64,000 bases of DNA from Cytophaga hutchinsonii ATCC 33406 (GTDB taxonomy: Bacteria; Bacteroidota; Bacteroidia; Cytophagales; Cytophagaceae), in assembly GCF_000014145.1 (NCBI RefSeq), contig NC_008255.1, positions 2,744,001 to 2,808,000 on the forward strand, read 5' to 3'. Position 1 is the first letter of the stretch. Every line of letters starts with the position of its first letter. Position numbers and translations under genes: made by a program. This document shows positions 33,720-41,948 of this stretch, one piece after another. The notes under the pieces are model-generated. The model did no database searches. It was given only the letters and a program-made list of their open reading frames with translations, and had not been told where the DNA came from.

Positions 33720-34760
33720 CTAAACGTCCAGTGTTGTTTGATTCGGGAACAACAACAGATCTTCAAAGGTGAAATTTAATTTTACTACATCGCCTTCCTG
33801 TATGGAAATGTCTGTGGTAAATGCTTTCAATTGCAGCTTATTCGGTAAACGCAAAAATAATTTATACTGATCACCATGAAACTCTTTACGAAGCACCACT
33901 GCTTTGCTCAGGCCTTTTCCTTTAGTGAGCACTTCTATATCATGAGAACGGATGGCGGCGATAAAATTATTTCCCAGTTCTTTCTCACACGGCTTATAAC
34001 CTTTCAATTTTAAATCTTCCAGTTTTGAAAAACGGAAAAAATTAATGTCCGAAAACAACGCTGCTACATACGGAGAAACCGGCTGATCGTAGATCTCTTC
34101 AACTGTTCCCATCTGTACCATTTTTCCGTTGCGCATTACCAGAATGGTATCCGCAAGTGCCAGCGCATCGGTTGTCTGGTGTGTTACAAAAATCAGGCTG
34201 GTTTTTGTTTTACGGATCTCCTTCATCATAAACATGCGGATATGATCGGCCAGTAACACATCCAGGTTACTGAACGGTTCATCCATAAGCATTACCTGCG
34301 GTGAAGCTGCAAAAGCAGCTGCAATGGCTGCACGCTGCTGCTGCCCGCCAGACAACTGATACGATTTACGATCAAGCAACTGCTGTATATGAAAGATCTT
34401 TGCAAGCACGGCGATTTTTTCATTCTGTTCTTCTGCTGTAAAATACCGCAGCGGATGCTGCAGGTTTTCTTTCAGAGATTGATTTTTCTTCAGGCCATAA
34501 TCCTGCAGAACAATACGTATGTGCGGATGCCCCGCTACCAGATTGTGTGCGGGTCCCAGAACGCGACTGTCATTTAAATGAATATCGCCGGCGTTCGGAT
34601 CAAACAACCCGGCAAGCAATTTTAATAAAGTAGTTTTTCCGCTGCCGCTTTCTCCAACAATCGCTAACTTCTTTCCCCGTTCAAGTTCAAAGGAAATATC
34701 CTGCACCGCATCAAAAGTAGCCTCCTGATAACGCATGCTCAAATTTTTAACTGATAACAT
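33720..34760 (-). CDS. ABC transporter ATP-binding protein
   Basis: Residues 1-235 are a complete nucleotide-binding domain: Walker A GESGSGKTT near 36-44, Q-loop in VLQDYGLKK, signature LSGGQQQRAAIAAA near 138-151, Walker B VMLMDEPFSNLD, H-loop FVTHQTTDALALAD. Residues 270-346 form a TOBE-like tail, as in importers for iron, sulfate, molybdate or polyamines (CUT1/FbpC type). No permease or binding protein is adjacent. It may therefore be an orphan subunit that serves a distant permease. Confidence 0.88.
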   Translation of the reverse strand: MLSVKNLSMRYQEATFDAVQDISFELERGKKLAIVGESGSGKTTLLKLLAGLFDPNAGDIHLNDSRVLGPAHNLVAGHPHIRIVLQDYGLKKNQSLKENLQHPLRYFTAEEQNEKIAVLAKIFHIQQLLDRKSYQLSGGQQQRAAIAAAFAASPQVMLMDEPFSNLDVLLADHIRMFMMKEIRKTKTSLIFVTHQTTDALALADTILVMRNGKMVQMGTVEEIYDQPVSPYVAALFSDINFFRFSKLEDLKLKGYKPCEKELGNNFIAAIRSHDIEVLTKGKGLSKAVVLRKEFHGDQYKLFLRLPNKLQLKAFTTDISIQEGDVVKLNFTFEDLLLFPNQTTLDV

Positions 34761-34867
34761 AGTGTAAATGTAGCTGAAAAAAGCGAAAGGCGGAAGCTGG
34801 TTTATCTTTCAAAACTAAAATCCAAATTAATGGTTAAGTTCTAATATAACGATACTGGTTGAAAGTG

Positions 34868-34966
34868 TATAGTGTAAAGTGTAATTCTCTGGTATGTGTA
34901 CCTGCTTTGGTGCTTATAAATTACCTAAAATGATTTTTAGAAAGTCGAAATACACTTTACACTGTA
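34868..34966. repeat. Inverted pair of low-complexity arms
   Basis: tatagtgtaaagtgta (34868-34883) and tacactttacactgta (34951-34966) pair with one mismatch around a 67-nt spacer. It lies in the 263-bp gap between divergent ABC and nadE genes. The layout resembles the pair at 48506-48627. Confidence 0.7.
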
Positions 34967-35023
34967 AACGTTACACTTTTTTCATTTTTTTTCTTACCTT
35001 TCAATCACTTCATCATTACTACA

Positions 35024-36904
35024 ATGAGCACAATACGGATAGGCGGCGCGGCAGTAAATCAAACTCCCATTGACTGGGAAAATAATGTTAAAAATATTCT
35101 TGATGCAATAGAGGAAGCAAAAAATGCGAATGTAGAAATTCTTTGCTTACCTGAATTATGTATCACCGGATATGGCTGCGAAGATTTATTTTTAACGGAT
35201 TGGGTTGCCGAAACAGCTATTGAATATTGTTTTGAAATAGCTGCATCGTGTACAGACATTACGGTTTCCTTAGGTTTACCGATGCGCATTGCAGGTATTA
35301 CGTACAACTGTGTCTGCCTGGTTGAAAATGGGATAGTAAAAGGCTTTTCTGCCAAACAGTTTTTAGCAAACGAAGGTGTACATTATGAAACGCGTTGGTT
35401 CACTGCCTGGCCTCGAAACCACACTACTACCTTTCTCTACAACGATGTAAAATACCCATTCGGTGATGTCTTGTATAATGTAAAAGATGCCCGTATCGGA
35501 TTTGAAATATGTGAAGATGCCTGGCGCACAGACCGTGTAGGTATCCGCCATTATGAAAAAGGCGCTACACTGGTATTAAACCCTAGTGCCAGCCATTTTG
35601 CATTTGGAAAATCTGCCATCCGCTACGACCTGGTAATTGGCGGGTCTGAACGGTTTGATTGTACCTATGTGTATGCCAACCTGCTCGGAAACGAAGCCGG
35701 ACGCATGATCTACGACGGCGAAGTACTCATTGCACATAAAGGCAAACTCATTCAGCGCAACGATCGCCTTTCGTTTAAGAATGTAAACCTCATCTACGCG
35801 GATATTGCTACCGATTCAGCTGAAACGCCTGAAACCGTGCTTACGCAGGACGATCTGGAAAAAGAATTTGAATTCTGGGAAGCTACTTCTCTGGGGCTTT
35901 TTGATTACATGCGCAAAAGCCGCAGCAAAGGATTTGTTTTATCGCTCAGCGGCGGTGCTGATTCTTCCGCCTGTGCTATTATGGTTGCCGAAATGATCCG
36001 TAAAGGATTAAAAGAATTAGGACTAACGGCATTCCTCCAAAAATCAAACATGGAAACACTGTTTGATCTTCCGGCGTTACAACATCTTCCTTTTGAAGAA
36101 CAGGCAAAAAAAATAACCGCTGTATTTTTAACAACGGCATACCAATCTACACGCAACTCCGGAGATGAAACCTATACGTCTGCTAAAACACTGGCAGAAT
36201 CTATCGGTGCAACATTTTACAACTGGAGTGTGGACGAAGAGATTGAACAGTATAAGGCTACTATAGAAAACGTAATTGAACGCCCGCTTACCTGGGAAAA
36301 AGATGATATTACCCTGCAGAACATTCAGGCGCGCGGCAGAGCACCGATCATCTGGATGCTCACAAATGTGAAGCAGGCCTTGCTGATTACAACTTCGAAC
36401 AGAAGCGAAGGTGATGTAGGGTATGCAACCATGGATGGTGATACAGCGGGCGGGATCGCTCCTATTGCCGGTGTAGATAAGGATTTCATCCGAAGCTGGC
36501 TGCGCTGGGCAGAAAAAAACAGAAATCAGCATGGATTGCATATTGTAAATAAACTGGCACCAACCGCAGAACTACGCCCGTCAGAATATACACAGACAGA
36601 CGAACGGGATCTCATGCCATATGATGTCCTGGCCCGTATTGAACGTAAAGCAATTAAAGAACGGCTTTCACCTGTTCAGGTGTATACTGCATTACTTACT
36701 GAAGGCCCGTATACCAAAAACGAATTTAAATACTGGGTAAAGAAATTTTTCCGTTTGTGGTCAATCAATCAATGGAAACGCGAACGCCTTGCACCTTCTT
36801 TTCACATGGATGATTTTAATATTGATCCAAGATCCTGGTATCGTTTCCCGATTCTGAGCAGTGGTTTTGCAAAAGAACTGAACGATCTGGATCAGTTACA
36901 ATAA
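35024..36904 (+). CDS. nadE: Glutamine-dependent NAD+ synthetase
   Basis: Makes NAD+ from nicotinate adenine dinucleotide, ATP and glutamine; the last step of NAD synthesis. The N-terminal amidase (nitrilase) triad is Glu44 (CLPELCITGYG), Lys111 and Cys163 (IGFEICEDAW). The C-terminal ATP-pyrophosphatase domain has LSLSGGADSSACAIM at about 307-320 and GDVGYATMDGDTAGG. The length of 626 fits the two-domain type. It lies upstream of the NAD salvage genes at 39.9-43.4 kb, but is separated from them by the Sua5/Lgt/YidD genes. Confidence 0.96.
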   Translation: MSTIRIGGAAVNQTPIDWENNVKNILDAIEEAKNANVEILCLPELCITGYGCEDLFLTDWVAETAIEYCFEIAASCTDITVSLGLPMRIAGITYNCVCLVENGIVKGFSAKQFLANEGVHYETRWFTAWPRNHTTTFLYNDVKYPFGDVLYNVKDARIGFEICEDAWRTDRVGIRHYEKGATLVLNPSASHFAFGKSAIRYDLVIGGSERFDCTYVYANLLGNEAGRMIYDGEVLIAHKGKLIQRNDRLSFKNVNLIYADIATDSAETPETVLTQDDLEKEFEFWEATSLGLFDYMRKSRSKGFVLSLSGGADSSACAIMVAEMIRKGLKELGLTAFLQKSNMETLFDLPALQHLPFEEQAKKITAVFLTTAYQSTRNSGDETYTSAKTLAESIGATFYNWSVDEEIEQYKATIENVIERPLTWEKDDITLQNIQARGRAPIIWMLTNVKQALLITTSNRSEGDVGYATMDGDTAGGIAPIAGVDKDFIRSWLRWAEKNRNQHGLHIVNKLAPTAELRPSEYTQTDERDLMPYDVLARIERKAIKERLSPVQVYTALLTEGPYTKNEFKYWVKKFFRLWSINQWKRERLAPSFHMDDFNIDPRSWYRFPILSSGFAKELNDLDQLQ

Positions 36905-36914
36905 TTCTTTTTAG

Positions 36915-37037
36915 TTAAGAATTATTTCGGGGTCTCGGTCTGAGAATAAGAATATCCCCCGGCAATACTTCAAGCATGTTTGCAACGGCATCAATATATG
37001 CTTTCTGCGTGTTTTGAGTGGTATTTTGTAGTTCCAT
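36915..37037 (-). CDS. Possible 40-residue small protein
   Basis: A short minus-strand frame: MELQNTTQNTQKAYIDAVAN, then MLEVLPGDILILRPRP and RNNS. It has a predicted amphipathic helix in the middle and a basic PRPR tail. The stop lies 10 bp from the convergent nadE stop and overlaps an AT-rich hairpin (ataattctt / aagaattat, 36901-36925). Composition is protein-like, and 37038-37307 upstream contains no other gene on either strand that I trust. No family is recognised. The call rests on composition and position only. Confidence 0.4.
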   Translation of the reverse strand: MELQNTTQNTQKAYIDAVANMLEVLPGDILILRPRPRNNS

Positions 37038-37307
37038 AGCTGTTTGAAAATTAAATAGTTAATTGACTATACAAAAGAACGTAATTTATAAATTACAGAT
37101 TTCGAATTGTTTTTGTAAAACCTACAGATGTCAGTATTGCGTAAGTTTTCGCTGTGTATTGGGGCAGAAATGCACGCATTCTATTTTCTATCTAAGGGTA
37201 TCTTTTGAAAGTACAATTGATTCAAGACAAAAATTATCCTGTGTAAACACCCTCATTAACCTTCTATTCTTCAATAATTGGCTTAAATTTGCAGCAGATA
37301 AAATAAA

Positions 37308-38273
37308 ATGAATAAAGCATCAAAAACGGGTGTAGATATTACACAAGCTAAACGATTACTTGAAGAGAATCACGTTGTTGCTATACCAACAGAGACGGTT
37401 TATGGGCTTGCGGGCAATGCATTAGATATAAAAGCTGTAGCAACCATTTTTTCTGTAAAAAAAAGACCCAGTTTTGATCCGCTTATCGTACATACGCATT
37501 CTATTGAAGCTTTAGGGGAATTTGTAGCGGATATTCCCGAGCAGGCACAGCTGCTGGCAAAAGCATTCTGGCCGGGACCGCTAACTTTGCTGTTAGAAAA
37601 AAAAGAAATCATACCTGATCTTGTTACCAGCGGCTTAAACCGTGTTGCGGTTCGCATCCCGAATCATCCGTTAACACTGGCCTTGTTACAATCCCTTTCT
37701 TTCCCGCTGGCTGCGCCAAGTGCAAACCCTTTTGGGTATATTTCACCTACAACAGCACAGCATGTTACTGATCAGCTGGGCGATCAAGTTGCTTATATCC
37801 TGGACGGCGGTGCTTCCAACATTGGTGTTGAGTCTACCATCATTGGCTGGGAAAACGGCAAGGCTACCGTAATGCGTGTCGGAGGTTTATCCATTGAAGC
37901 CATCGAAGCCATAATCGGCCCGGTACATGTTCAAGCGGTAAGTTCATCCAATCCGGCTGCACCGGGTATGTTAAAAAGTCATTATGCCCCGCGTATTCCC
38001 ATGCGTGCAGGAAACATTGAAACACTGCTGCAGACCTATGCAGGTAAAAAAATAGCCGTATTATCTTTTCAGCAGGCATACCCTGCCGCATACAAAAATT
38101 ATATTCTATCCCCTGAAGGAAATGTTACAGAAGCCGCACAGCATCTGTTTGCCGCCATGCGTGTATTAGATACCAGCGAAGCTGATATTATCCTGACCGA
38201 GTACGTACCCGCTGTTGGCTTAGGCCTTGCCATTAATGACCGTTTGAAGAGAGCCTGCGCAGAAGAAGTATAG
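37308..38273 (+). CDS. Threonylcarbamoyl-AMP synthase, Sua5 type
   Basis: Makes threonylcarbamoyl-AMP, the first intermediate of tRNA t6A. The YrdC domain begins ITQAKRLLEENHVVAIPTET, continues VYGLAGNALD, IFSVKKRPSFDPLIVH, FWPGPLTLLLEKK and SGLNRVAVRIPNHP, with APSANPFGYISPT and GVESTIIGW later. Residues about 225-321 form the extra Sua5 domain (PAAPGMLKSHYAPRIPM). So this is the long Sua5 form rather than short TsaC. TsaE, a later pathway protein, is at 61.1 kb. Confidence 0.93.
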   Translation: MNKASKTGVDITQAKRLLEENHVVAIPTETVYGLAGNALDIKAVATIFSVKKRPSFDPLIVHTHSIEALGEFVADIPEQAQLLAKAFWPGPLTLLLEKKEIIPDLVTSGLNRVAVRIPNHPLTLALLQSLSFPLAAPSANPFGYISPTTAQHVTDQLGDQVAYILDGGASNIGVESTIIGWENGKATVMRVGGLSIEAIEAIIGPVHVQAVSSSNPAAPGMLKSHYAPRIPMRAGNIETLLQTYAGKKIAVLSFQQAYPAAYKNYILSPEGNVTEAAQHLFAAMRVLDTSEADIILTEYVPAVGLGLAINDRLKRACAEEV

Positions 38274-38296
38274 AGTACTAAGTATTAAGTACTAAG
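38274..38296. repeat. Low-complexity AGTACTAAG tract
   Basis: Three tandem copies of a 7-11-bp near-palindromic unit (agtactaag, tattaag, tactaag) start directly at the stop codon of the Sua5 gene. Similar tracts appear after the stops at 43415 and 48504. The rest of the gap to lgt is AT-rich without a gene. Confidence 0.55.
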
Positions 38297-38449
38297 AAAA
38301 AAAATGTACAGTAGTATTTCTCATGTGGTATTATTTTATTAATTCTTTTAAATTGTTTACTAATCCTGTATTCTTTTATTTATACTATAATCGTGTACTA
38401 ATCGTGGTGTTTTTTTCGTACTTTGTACACCATTACATACCGTACATTT

Positions 38450-39574
38450 ATGCTTAATTACATCATCTGGAATGTTGCTCCATATCTTGCTGAAATAGGA
38501 AATTTTGAACTGCATTGGTACAGCATCTTATTTGCTGCCGGCTTTTATTTCAGCTTCAGAATAATGACTTCTATCTACGTTTCTGAGGGAAGAAAAGAAT
38601 CCGATGTAGAAAAACTAGCCATATACATGTTTCTGGCAACCTTAATTGGTGCACGTTTGGGTCATTGTATCTTTTATGACTGGGAATATTTTCAGCATCA
38701 TATGTTAGAAATTTTCCTGCCGGTTGAATTTGAGCCGGAGTTTAAATTTACCGGCTTCAGAGGATTAGCAAGCCACGGTGCTGCCTTTGGAATCATCTTT
38801 GCAGTATGGCTGTATTCACGAAAATATAAAACACAACGTTTTTTATATGTGCTGGACCGTGTTGTTATTGTTGTGGCGCTTGCCGGCGCGTGTATCCGTA
38901 TGGGAAATCTTATGAACTCCGAAATCATCGGTAAACCTGCTGCTTCCCTTACATCCTTTGTATTTACGTATCCTACAAAGGATCACCTGATACAATCCTT
39001 TGGTGATAAATACATAAAAAAAGTTTCGTTTAAAGAACTCGGAAATGATTCGGTTAGCTACGGCTTTCCTACTACGGAATTAAAAATGACACTGATCACA
39101 AAACGCATCGATTCAGCGGAAAGCTTTGTAAACAATCAGATCCGGAAAAGCCTGTACAAATCATCCAGTTATTCTGAACACATTTTACTGCCAACAGATA
39201 AAAACATGTTTTTGGGTACACGCATTATCGATGGGAAGACACAGGAGATTGATGTGTTGATTTATGGTATCCCCCGTTACCCGGCACAATTATTCGAAGC
39301 CATTTCATCGTTCCTGTTATTCCTGTTATTATACGGCCTGTACAAAAGATTCGGAGCTGAAACGCCGGAGGGATTGCTGTTCGGTTTATTTGTGGTGATC
39401 CTTTTCTCCCTGCGTTTCTTTTATGAGATCTTCAAAGAAAATCAATCTGAATTTGAAAACGGAATGACGTGGAACATGGGCCAGATCTTAAGTATCCCCT
39501 TGGTATTGGCCGGTATATTTGTGTTGATCCGCAGCTTTACATTAAAGCGTAAAAACACTTCTGAAAAGAACTGA
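38450..39574 (+). CDS. lgt: Prolipoprotein diacylglyceryl transferase
   Basis: Transfers diacylglycerol from phosphatidylglycerol to the lipobox Cys in the inner membrane. Family motifs: [28 protein letters not shown] (catalytic-region His), [14 protein letters not shown] (conserved Arg and Asn/Glu), [14 protein letters not shown], and [15 protein letters not shown] near the C-terminus. At about 374 residues it is longer than the usual 260-300, because about 115 residues sit between EIIGKP and PRYPAQ, where most members have 30-40; this periplasmic insert has been noted in some Bacteroidota. The frame is open to 38423, but [11 protein letters not shown] at 38450 fits the family start. yidD follows 1 bp later. 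Confidence 0.92.
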   Translation: MLNYIIWNVAPYLAEIGNFELHWYSILFAAGFYFSFRIMTSIYVSEGRKESDVEKLAIYMFLATLIGARLGHCIFYDWEYFQHHMLEIFLPVEFEPEFKFTGFRGLASHGAAFGIIFAVWLYSRKYKTQRFLYVLDRVVIVVALAGACIRMGNLMNSEIIGKPAASLTSFVFTYPTKDHLIQSFGDKYIKKVSFKELGNDSVSYGFPTTELKMTLITKRIDSAESFVNNQIRKSLYKSSSYSEHILLPTDKNMFLGTRIIDGKTQEIDVLIYGIPRYPAQLFEAISSFLLFLLLYGLYKRFGAETPEGLLFGLFVVILFSLRFFYEIFKENQSEFENGMTWNMGQILSIPLVLAGIFVLIRSFTLKRKNTSEKN

Positions 39575-39575
39575 C

Positions 39576-39815
39576 ATGAATAAAAAAGAATTCTTCACAG
39601 GTGCAGTAAAACAGGTATTTATTATACCTGTGAAGATCTATCAATACAGCATTTCCCCTTTGCTGCCGGGCGCTTGCAGATACACGCCAACCTGCTCGGA
39701 ATATTGTGTGCAGGCAATCGAAAAATACGGCCCGCTTAAAGGAATCTGGCTGGGGACTAAACGTATCTGCAGCTGTAATCCCTGGGGCGGCAGCGGATAC
39801 GATCCGGTACCCTAA
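39576..39815 (+). CDS. yidD: Membrane-protein insertion efficiency factor YidD
   Basis: 79 residues with the whole family core: [37 protein letters not shown] and [24 protein letters not shown]. The three conserved cysteines are present. YidD is a small inner-surface membrane protein that helps YidC insert membrane proteins. In many genomes yidD sits between rnpA and yidC; here its ATG follows the lgt stop by a single base, so the two are translationally coupled. Confidence 0.95.
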   Translation: MNKKEFFTGAVKQVFIIPVKIYQYSISPLLPGACRYTPTCSEYCVQAIEKYGPLKGIWLGTKRICSCNPWGGSGYDPVP

Positions 39816-39890
39816 CAGTAAACGAATATGTTTGCAAGCACGCTTTTTATTTTTTCACGTATGCACGTACTACTATTTGCTTAACCGAAC

Positions 39891-40592
39891 ATGGAATCAG
39901 TAAAAATCAATCAAAACATTAAGGTTGCCGTTGACGCGATTGTTTTTGGCTATAGCAACAATGCCTTGCATGTATTACTTGTAAAACAAAAATTTGGTGC
40001 GCTTAAAAATAACTGGGTATTAGCAGGAGGTTTTGTTAAAGACGGTGAAACCTTATACGAAGCCATCAACAGAGAACTGCGCGAAGAAGCAGGTATCCAG
40101 GTTACCTATCTGGAACAGTTATATACCTTCGGAGACGATATTCATAGAGACCCAAGAGGCAGAGTCATTTCTGTTGCTTATTTTGCTTTACTAAACTCTA
40201 CCGAACTTAAGTTGTCTGCTGATACAGATGCCAAAGATGCAAAATGGGTGCCCCTGGATAAAATACCTAAATTAGGCTTTGATCACAATCAAATCATTCA
40301 GGTAGCTTATGAACGTTTAAAAAGTAAGCTTACTTATCAGCCCATTGGGTTTGATCTGCTGCCAAAAGAGTTTCTTTTTTCTGATCTGGAAAATCTTTAT
40401 TGTAACATCCTGCAAAAACAAATTGACCGCAGAAATTTCAGAAAAAAGATTCTGAGCTTCGGACTTTTAGAAGAAACAGAAAAATTTTCATCTGAAAAAA
40501 CTGGCCGACCGGCAAAACTTTTCAAATTCAACAAAAAGAAATACAACAAGTTACACAAAGAAGGATTTAATTTCGAAATTAAGTTTGCGTAA
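39891..40592 (+). CDS. Nudix-related NAD-metabolism regulator (NrtR type)
   Basis: Residues 1-150 are a Nudix domain with GGFVKDGETLYEAINRELRE followed by EAGI; the catalytic box R61-E62-x-x-E65-E66 is intact, unlike many NrtR repressors whose box is degenerate. Residues 155-233 form a winged helix (YCNILQKQIDRRNFRKKILS, TGRPAKLFKFNKKKYNKL), the arrangement of the NrtR repressors that bind ADP-ribose and leave their operator. It is followed immediately by PRPP-synthetase-like, HAD-like and nadV genes, and its stop codon overlaps the first of two 21-bp palindromes that are likely its own binding sites. Regulator function is inferred from architecture and context. It could also hydrolyse ADP-ribose. 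Confidence 0.88.
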   Translation: MESVKINQNIKVAVDAIVFGYSNNALHVLLVKQKFGALKNNWVLAGGFVKDGETLYEAINRELREEAGIQVTYLEQLYTFGDDIHRDPRGRVISVAYFALLNSTELKLSADTDAKDAKWVPLDKIPKLGFDHNQIIQVAYERLKSKLTYQPIGFDLLPKEFLFSDLENLYCNILQKQIDRRNFRKKILSFGLLEETEKFSSEKTGRPAKLFKFNKKKYNKLHKEGFNFEIKFA

Positions 40593-40604
40593 TTTTTACA
40601 CAAA
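40584..40604. promoter_or_regulatory. Candidate NrtR operator 1
   Basis: A 21-bp near-palindrome, tttgcgtaat-n-ttacacaaa in outline, overlapping the stop codon of the Nudix regulator gene. It matches operator 2 at 40635-40655 at nearly every position. Confidence 0.55.
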
Positions 40605-40634
40605 TTAACATGTATTTAAAACCTTTCTATATAC

Positions 40635-40655
40635 ATTGCGTAATAATTACACAAA
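40635..40655. promoter_or_regulatory. Candidate NrtR operator 2
   Basis: A 21-bp near-palindrome, attgcgtaat-n-ttacacaaa in outline, ending 10 bp before the ATG of the PRPP-synthetase-like gene. Centre-to-centre distance to operator 1 is 51 bp. At this position bound protein would block transcription or the ribosome. Confidence 0.55.
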
Positions 40656-40665
40656 CACGCGAACT

Positions 40666-41505
40666 ATGCTACTCAATTTAGATAAAACATTTAAACCATT
40701 TTCCGGAACAGAACTTCCGTTTGAAAGCTTCATTTTCTCCGGAGGTGAGCCACACATCAAAATCCGGCCCGACGTTGATACAAACCAGCCGATTACTGTC
40801 ACACACCGTTTGAATTCATTTAATGATGTGGGATTGCTTCTTGTTGCTGTAGATGCGTTAAGAAGAATGCATGTAGATAAGATCAATCTTTTTATTCCCT
40901 ACTTCCCTGCAGCAAGACAAGACAGAGTCATGGTAAAAGGCGAACCCTTAACGGTAAAAGTATATGCGGAACTGATAAATGCATTGCAGTTAAGCAAGGT
41001 TACAGTATTTGATGCGCATTCAGAAGTTACTCCAGCCTTATTAAACAATTGTGAAGCTGTTTCCAATCACCGCTTCATTCAGCAGGTGCTGAAAATAACA
41101 GGTAACGATTGTTTGCTTATCTCGCCTGACGGCGGAGCGCTGAAAAAGATCTATAAGGTATCTGAATATTTAGGAGGTATACAGGTAGTGGAATGCAGCA
41201 AAAGCCGCGATGTAACAACCGGTAAACTGAAAGGATTTAAAGTGTATGCCGACGATCTGCAAGGTAAAGATTGTTTGATTGTAGATGACATCTGCGATGG
41301 CGGAGGAACGTTTATAGGCCTGGCAGAAGAATTAAAAAAGAAAAACTGCGGAGCTATTTACCTCGCAGTCTCTCATGGAATATTCAGCCAGGGATTTGAA
41401 AAATTCAGCCCGGCTTTCAAACGGATCTTTACAACAGATTCGTTTCAGAACATAGAAAATGAATACGTCACTCAATTAAAAATAGCAGATGGACTGCTAT
41501 CTTAA
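40666..41505 (+). CDS. PRPP synthetase-like protein for NAD salvage
   Basis: 279 residues from ATG at 40666 (MLLNLDKTFKPFSGTELPFE); an earlier in-frame TTG at 40636 lies inside operator 2 and is not credible. Family landmarks: FIPYFPAARQDRVMVKGEPL (the ATP-binding flexible region), TVFDAHSEVTPALLNN, LLISPDGGALKKI, and the PRPP loop DCLIVDDICDGGGTF at about 204-218. PRPP synthetases make PRPP from ribose 5-phosphate and ATP. Lying in the nadV operon, this copy probably feeds nicotinamide phosphoribosyltransferase. It is shorter than housekeeping Prs, as is usual for salvage-linked copies. Confidence 0.88.
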   Translation: MLLNLDKTFKPFSGTELPFESFIFSGGEPHIKIRPDVDTNQPITVTHRLNSFNDVGLLLVAVDALRRMHVDKINLFIPYFPAARQDRVMVKGEPLTVKVYAELINALQLSKVTVFDAHSEVTPALLNNCEAVSNHRFIQQVLKITGNDCLLISPDGGALKKIYKVSEYLGGIQVVECSKSRDVTTGKLKGFKVYADDLQGKDCLIVDDICDGGGTFIGLAEELKKKNCGAIYLAVSHGIFSQGFEKFSPAFKRIFTTDSFQNIENEYVTQLKIADGLLS

Positions 41506-41893
41506 TGCTGCCAATTCATTCGCCCGTATACTGGACGAATATCAAACGTATAACTCATTGGTCGTTGCATTTGACTTTGATGATACGGTATACGATTTCC
41601 ACAAAAAAGGCCGGTTATATGCAGATGTGGTAACGCTTTTAAGAGATCTCAAAAAAATAAACTGCCACCTCATCTGCTGGACAGGCCAGGAAGATCTGAC
41701 GTTTGTAAAAAACTATCTTATGGAAAATAATATTCCGTTTGATGATATAAATGAAAATCCTCCGTTCCATGTATCAAGCAGTAAAAAAGTGTATGCAAAT
41801 GTTTACCTCGACGACAGAGCAGGCTTGAAGCAAGTATTCGGTGAATTAACACAATTGCTGCAACACGAAAGCATCCGTATAAAATCCGTCTGA
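41489..41893 (+). CDS. HAD-like hydrolase in the NAD salvage operon
   Basis: 134 residues overlapping the PRPP gene by 17 bp, so translation is coupled. HAD motif I is VVAFDFDDTVYDFH, with the two Asp residues near 29-31; motif II is LICWTGQEDL; motif IV is VYANVYLDDRAGL, near 106-118. The cap domain is minimal. It probably removes a phosphate from a small nucleotide or sugar phosphate. Co-occurrence with nadV suggests a repair or side-product clean-up role, which is inference. Confidence 0.75.
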   Translation: MDCYLNAANSFARILDEYQTYNSLVVAFDFDDTVYDFHKKGRLYADVVTLLRDLKKINCHLICWTGQEDLTFVKNYLMENNIPFDDINENPPFHVSSSKKVYANVYLDDRAGLKQVFGELTQLLQHESIRIKSV

Positions 41894-41948
41894 TAAACAG
41901 TAGTAAAACTCATTGAATTGATTCTAAAGATATTAAACCGTTACAACT

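Noticed and set aside
37063-37311. An 82-codon plus-strand frame overlapping the Sua5 start by ATGA
   Set aside because: It is rich in Cys, Phe and rare combinations, has no domain pattern, and seems to be chance coding in an AT-rich gap.
39706-39903. A 65-codon plus-strand frame overlapping yidD
   Set aside because: Out of frame with YidD, which is complete and conserved; a shadow frame.
40636-40665. TTG start for the PRPP-synthetase-like gene
   Set aside because: It lies within the palindromic operator; the ATG at 40666 gives the normal family start.
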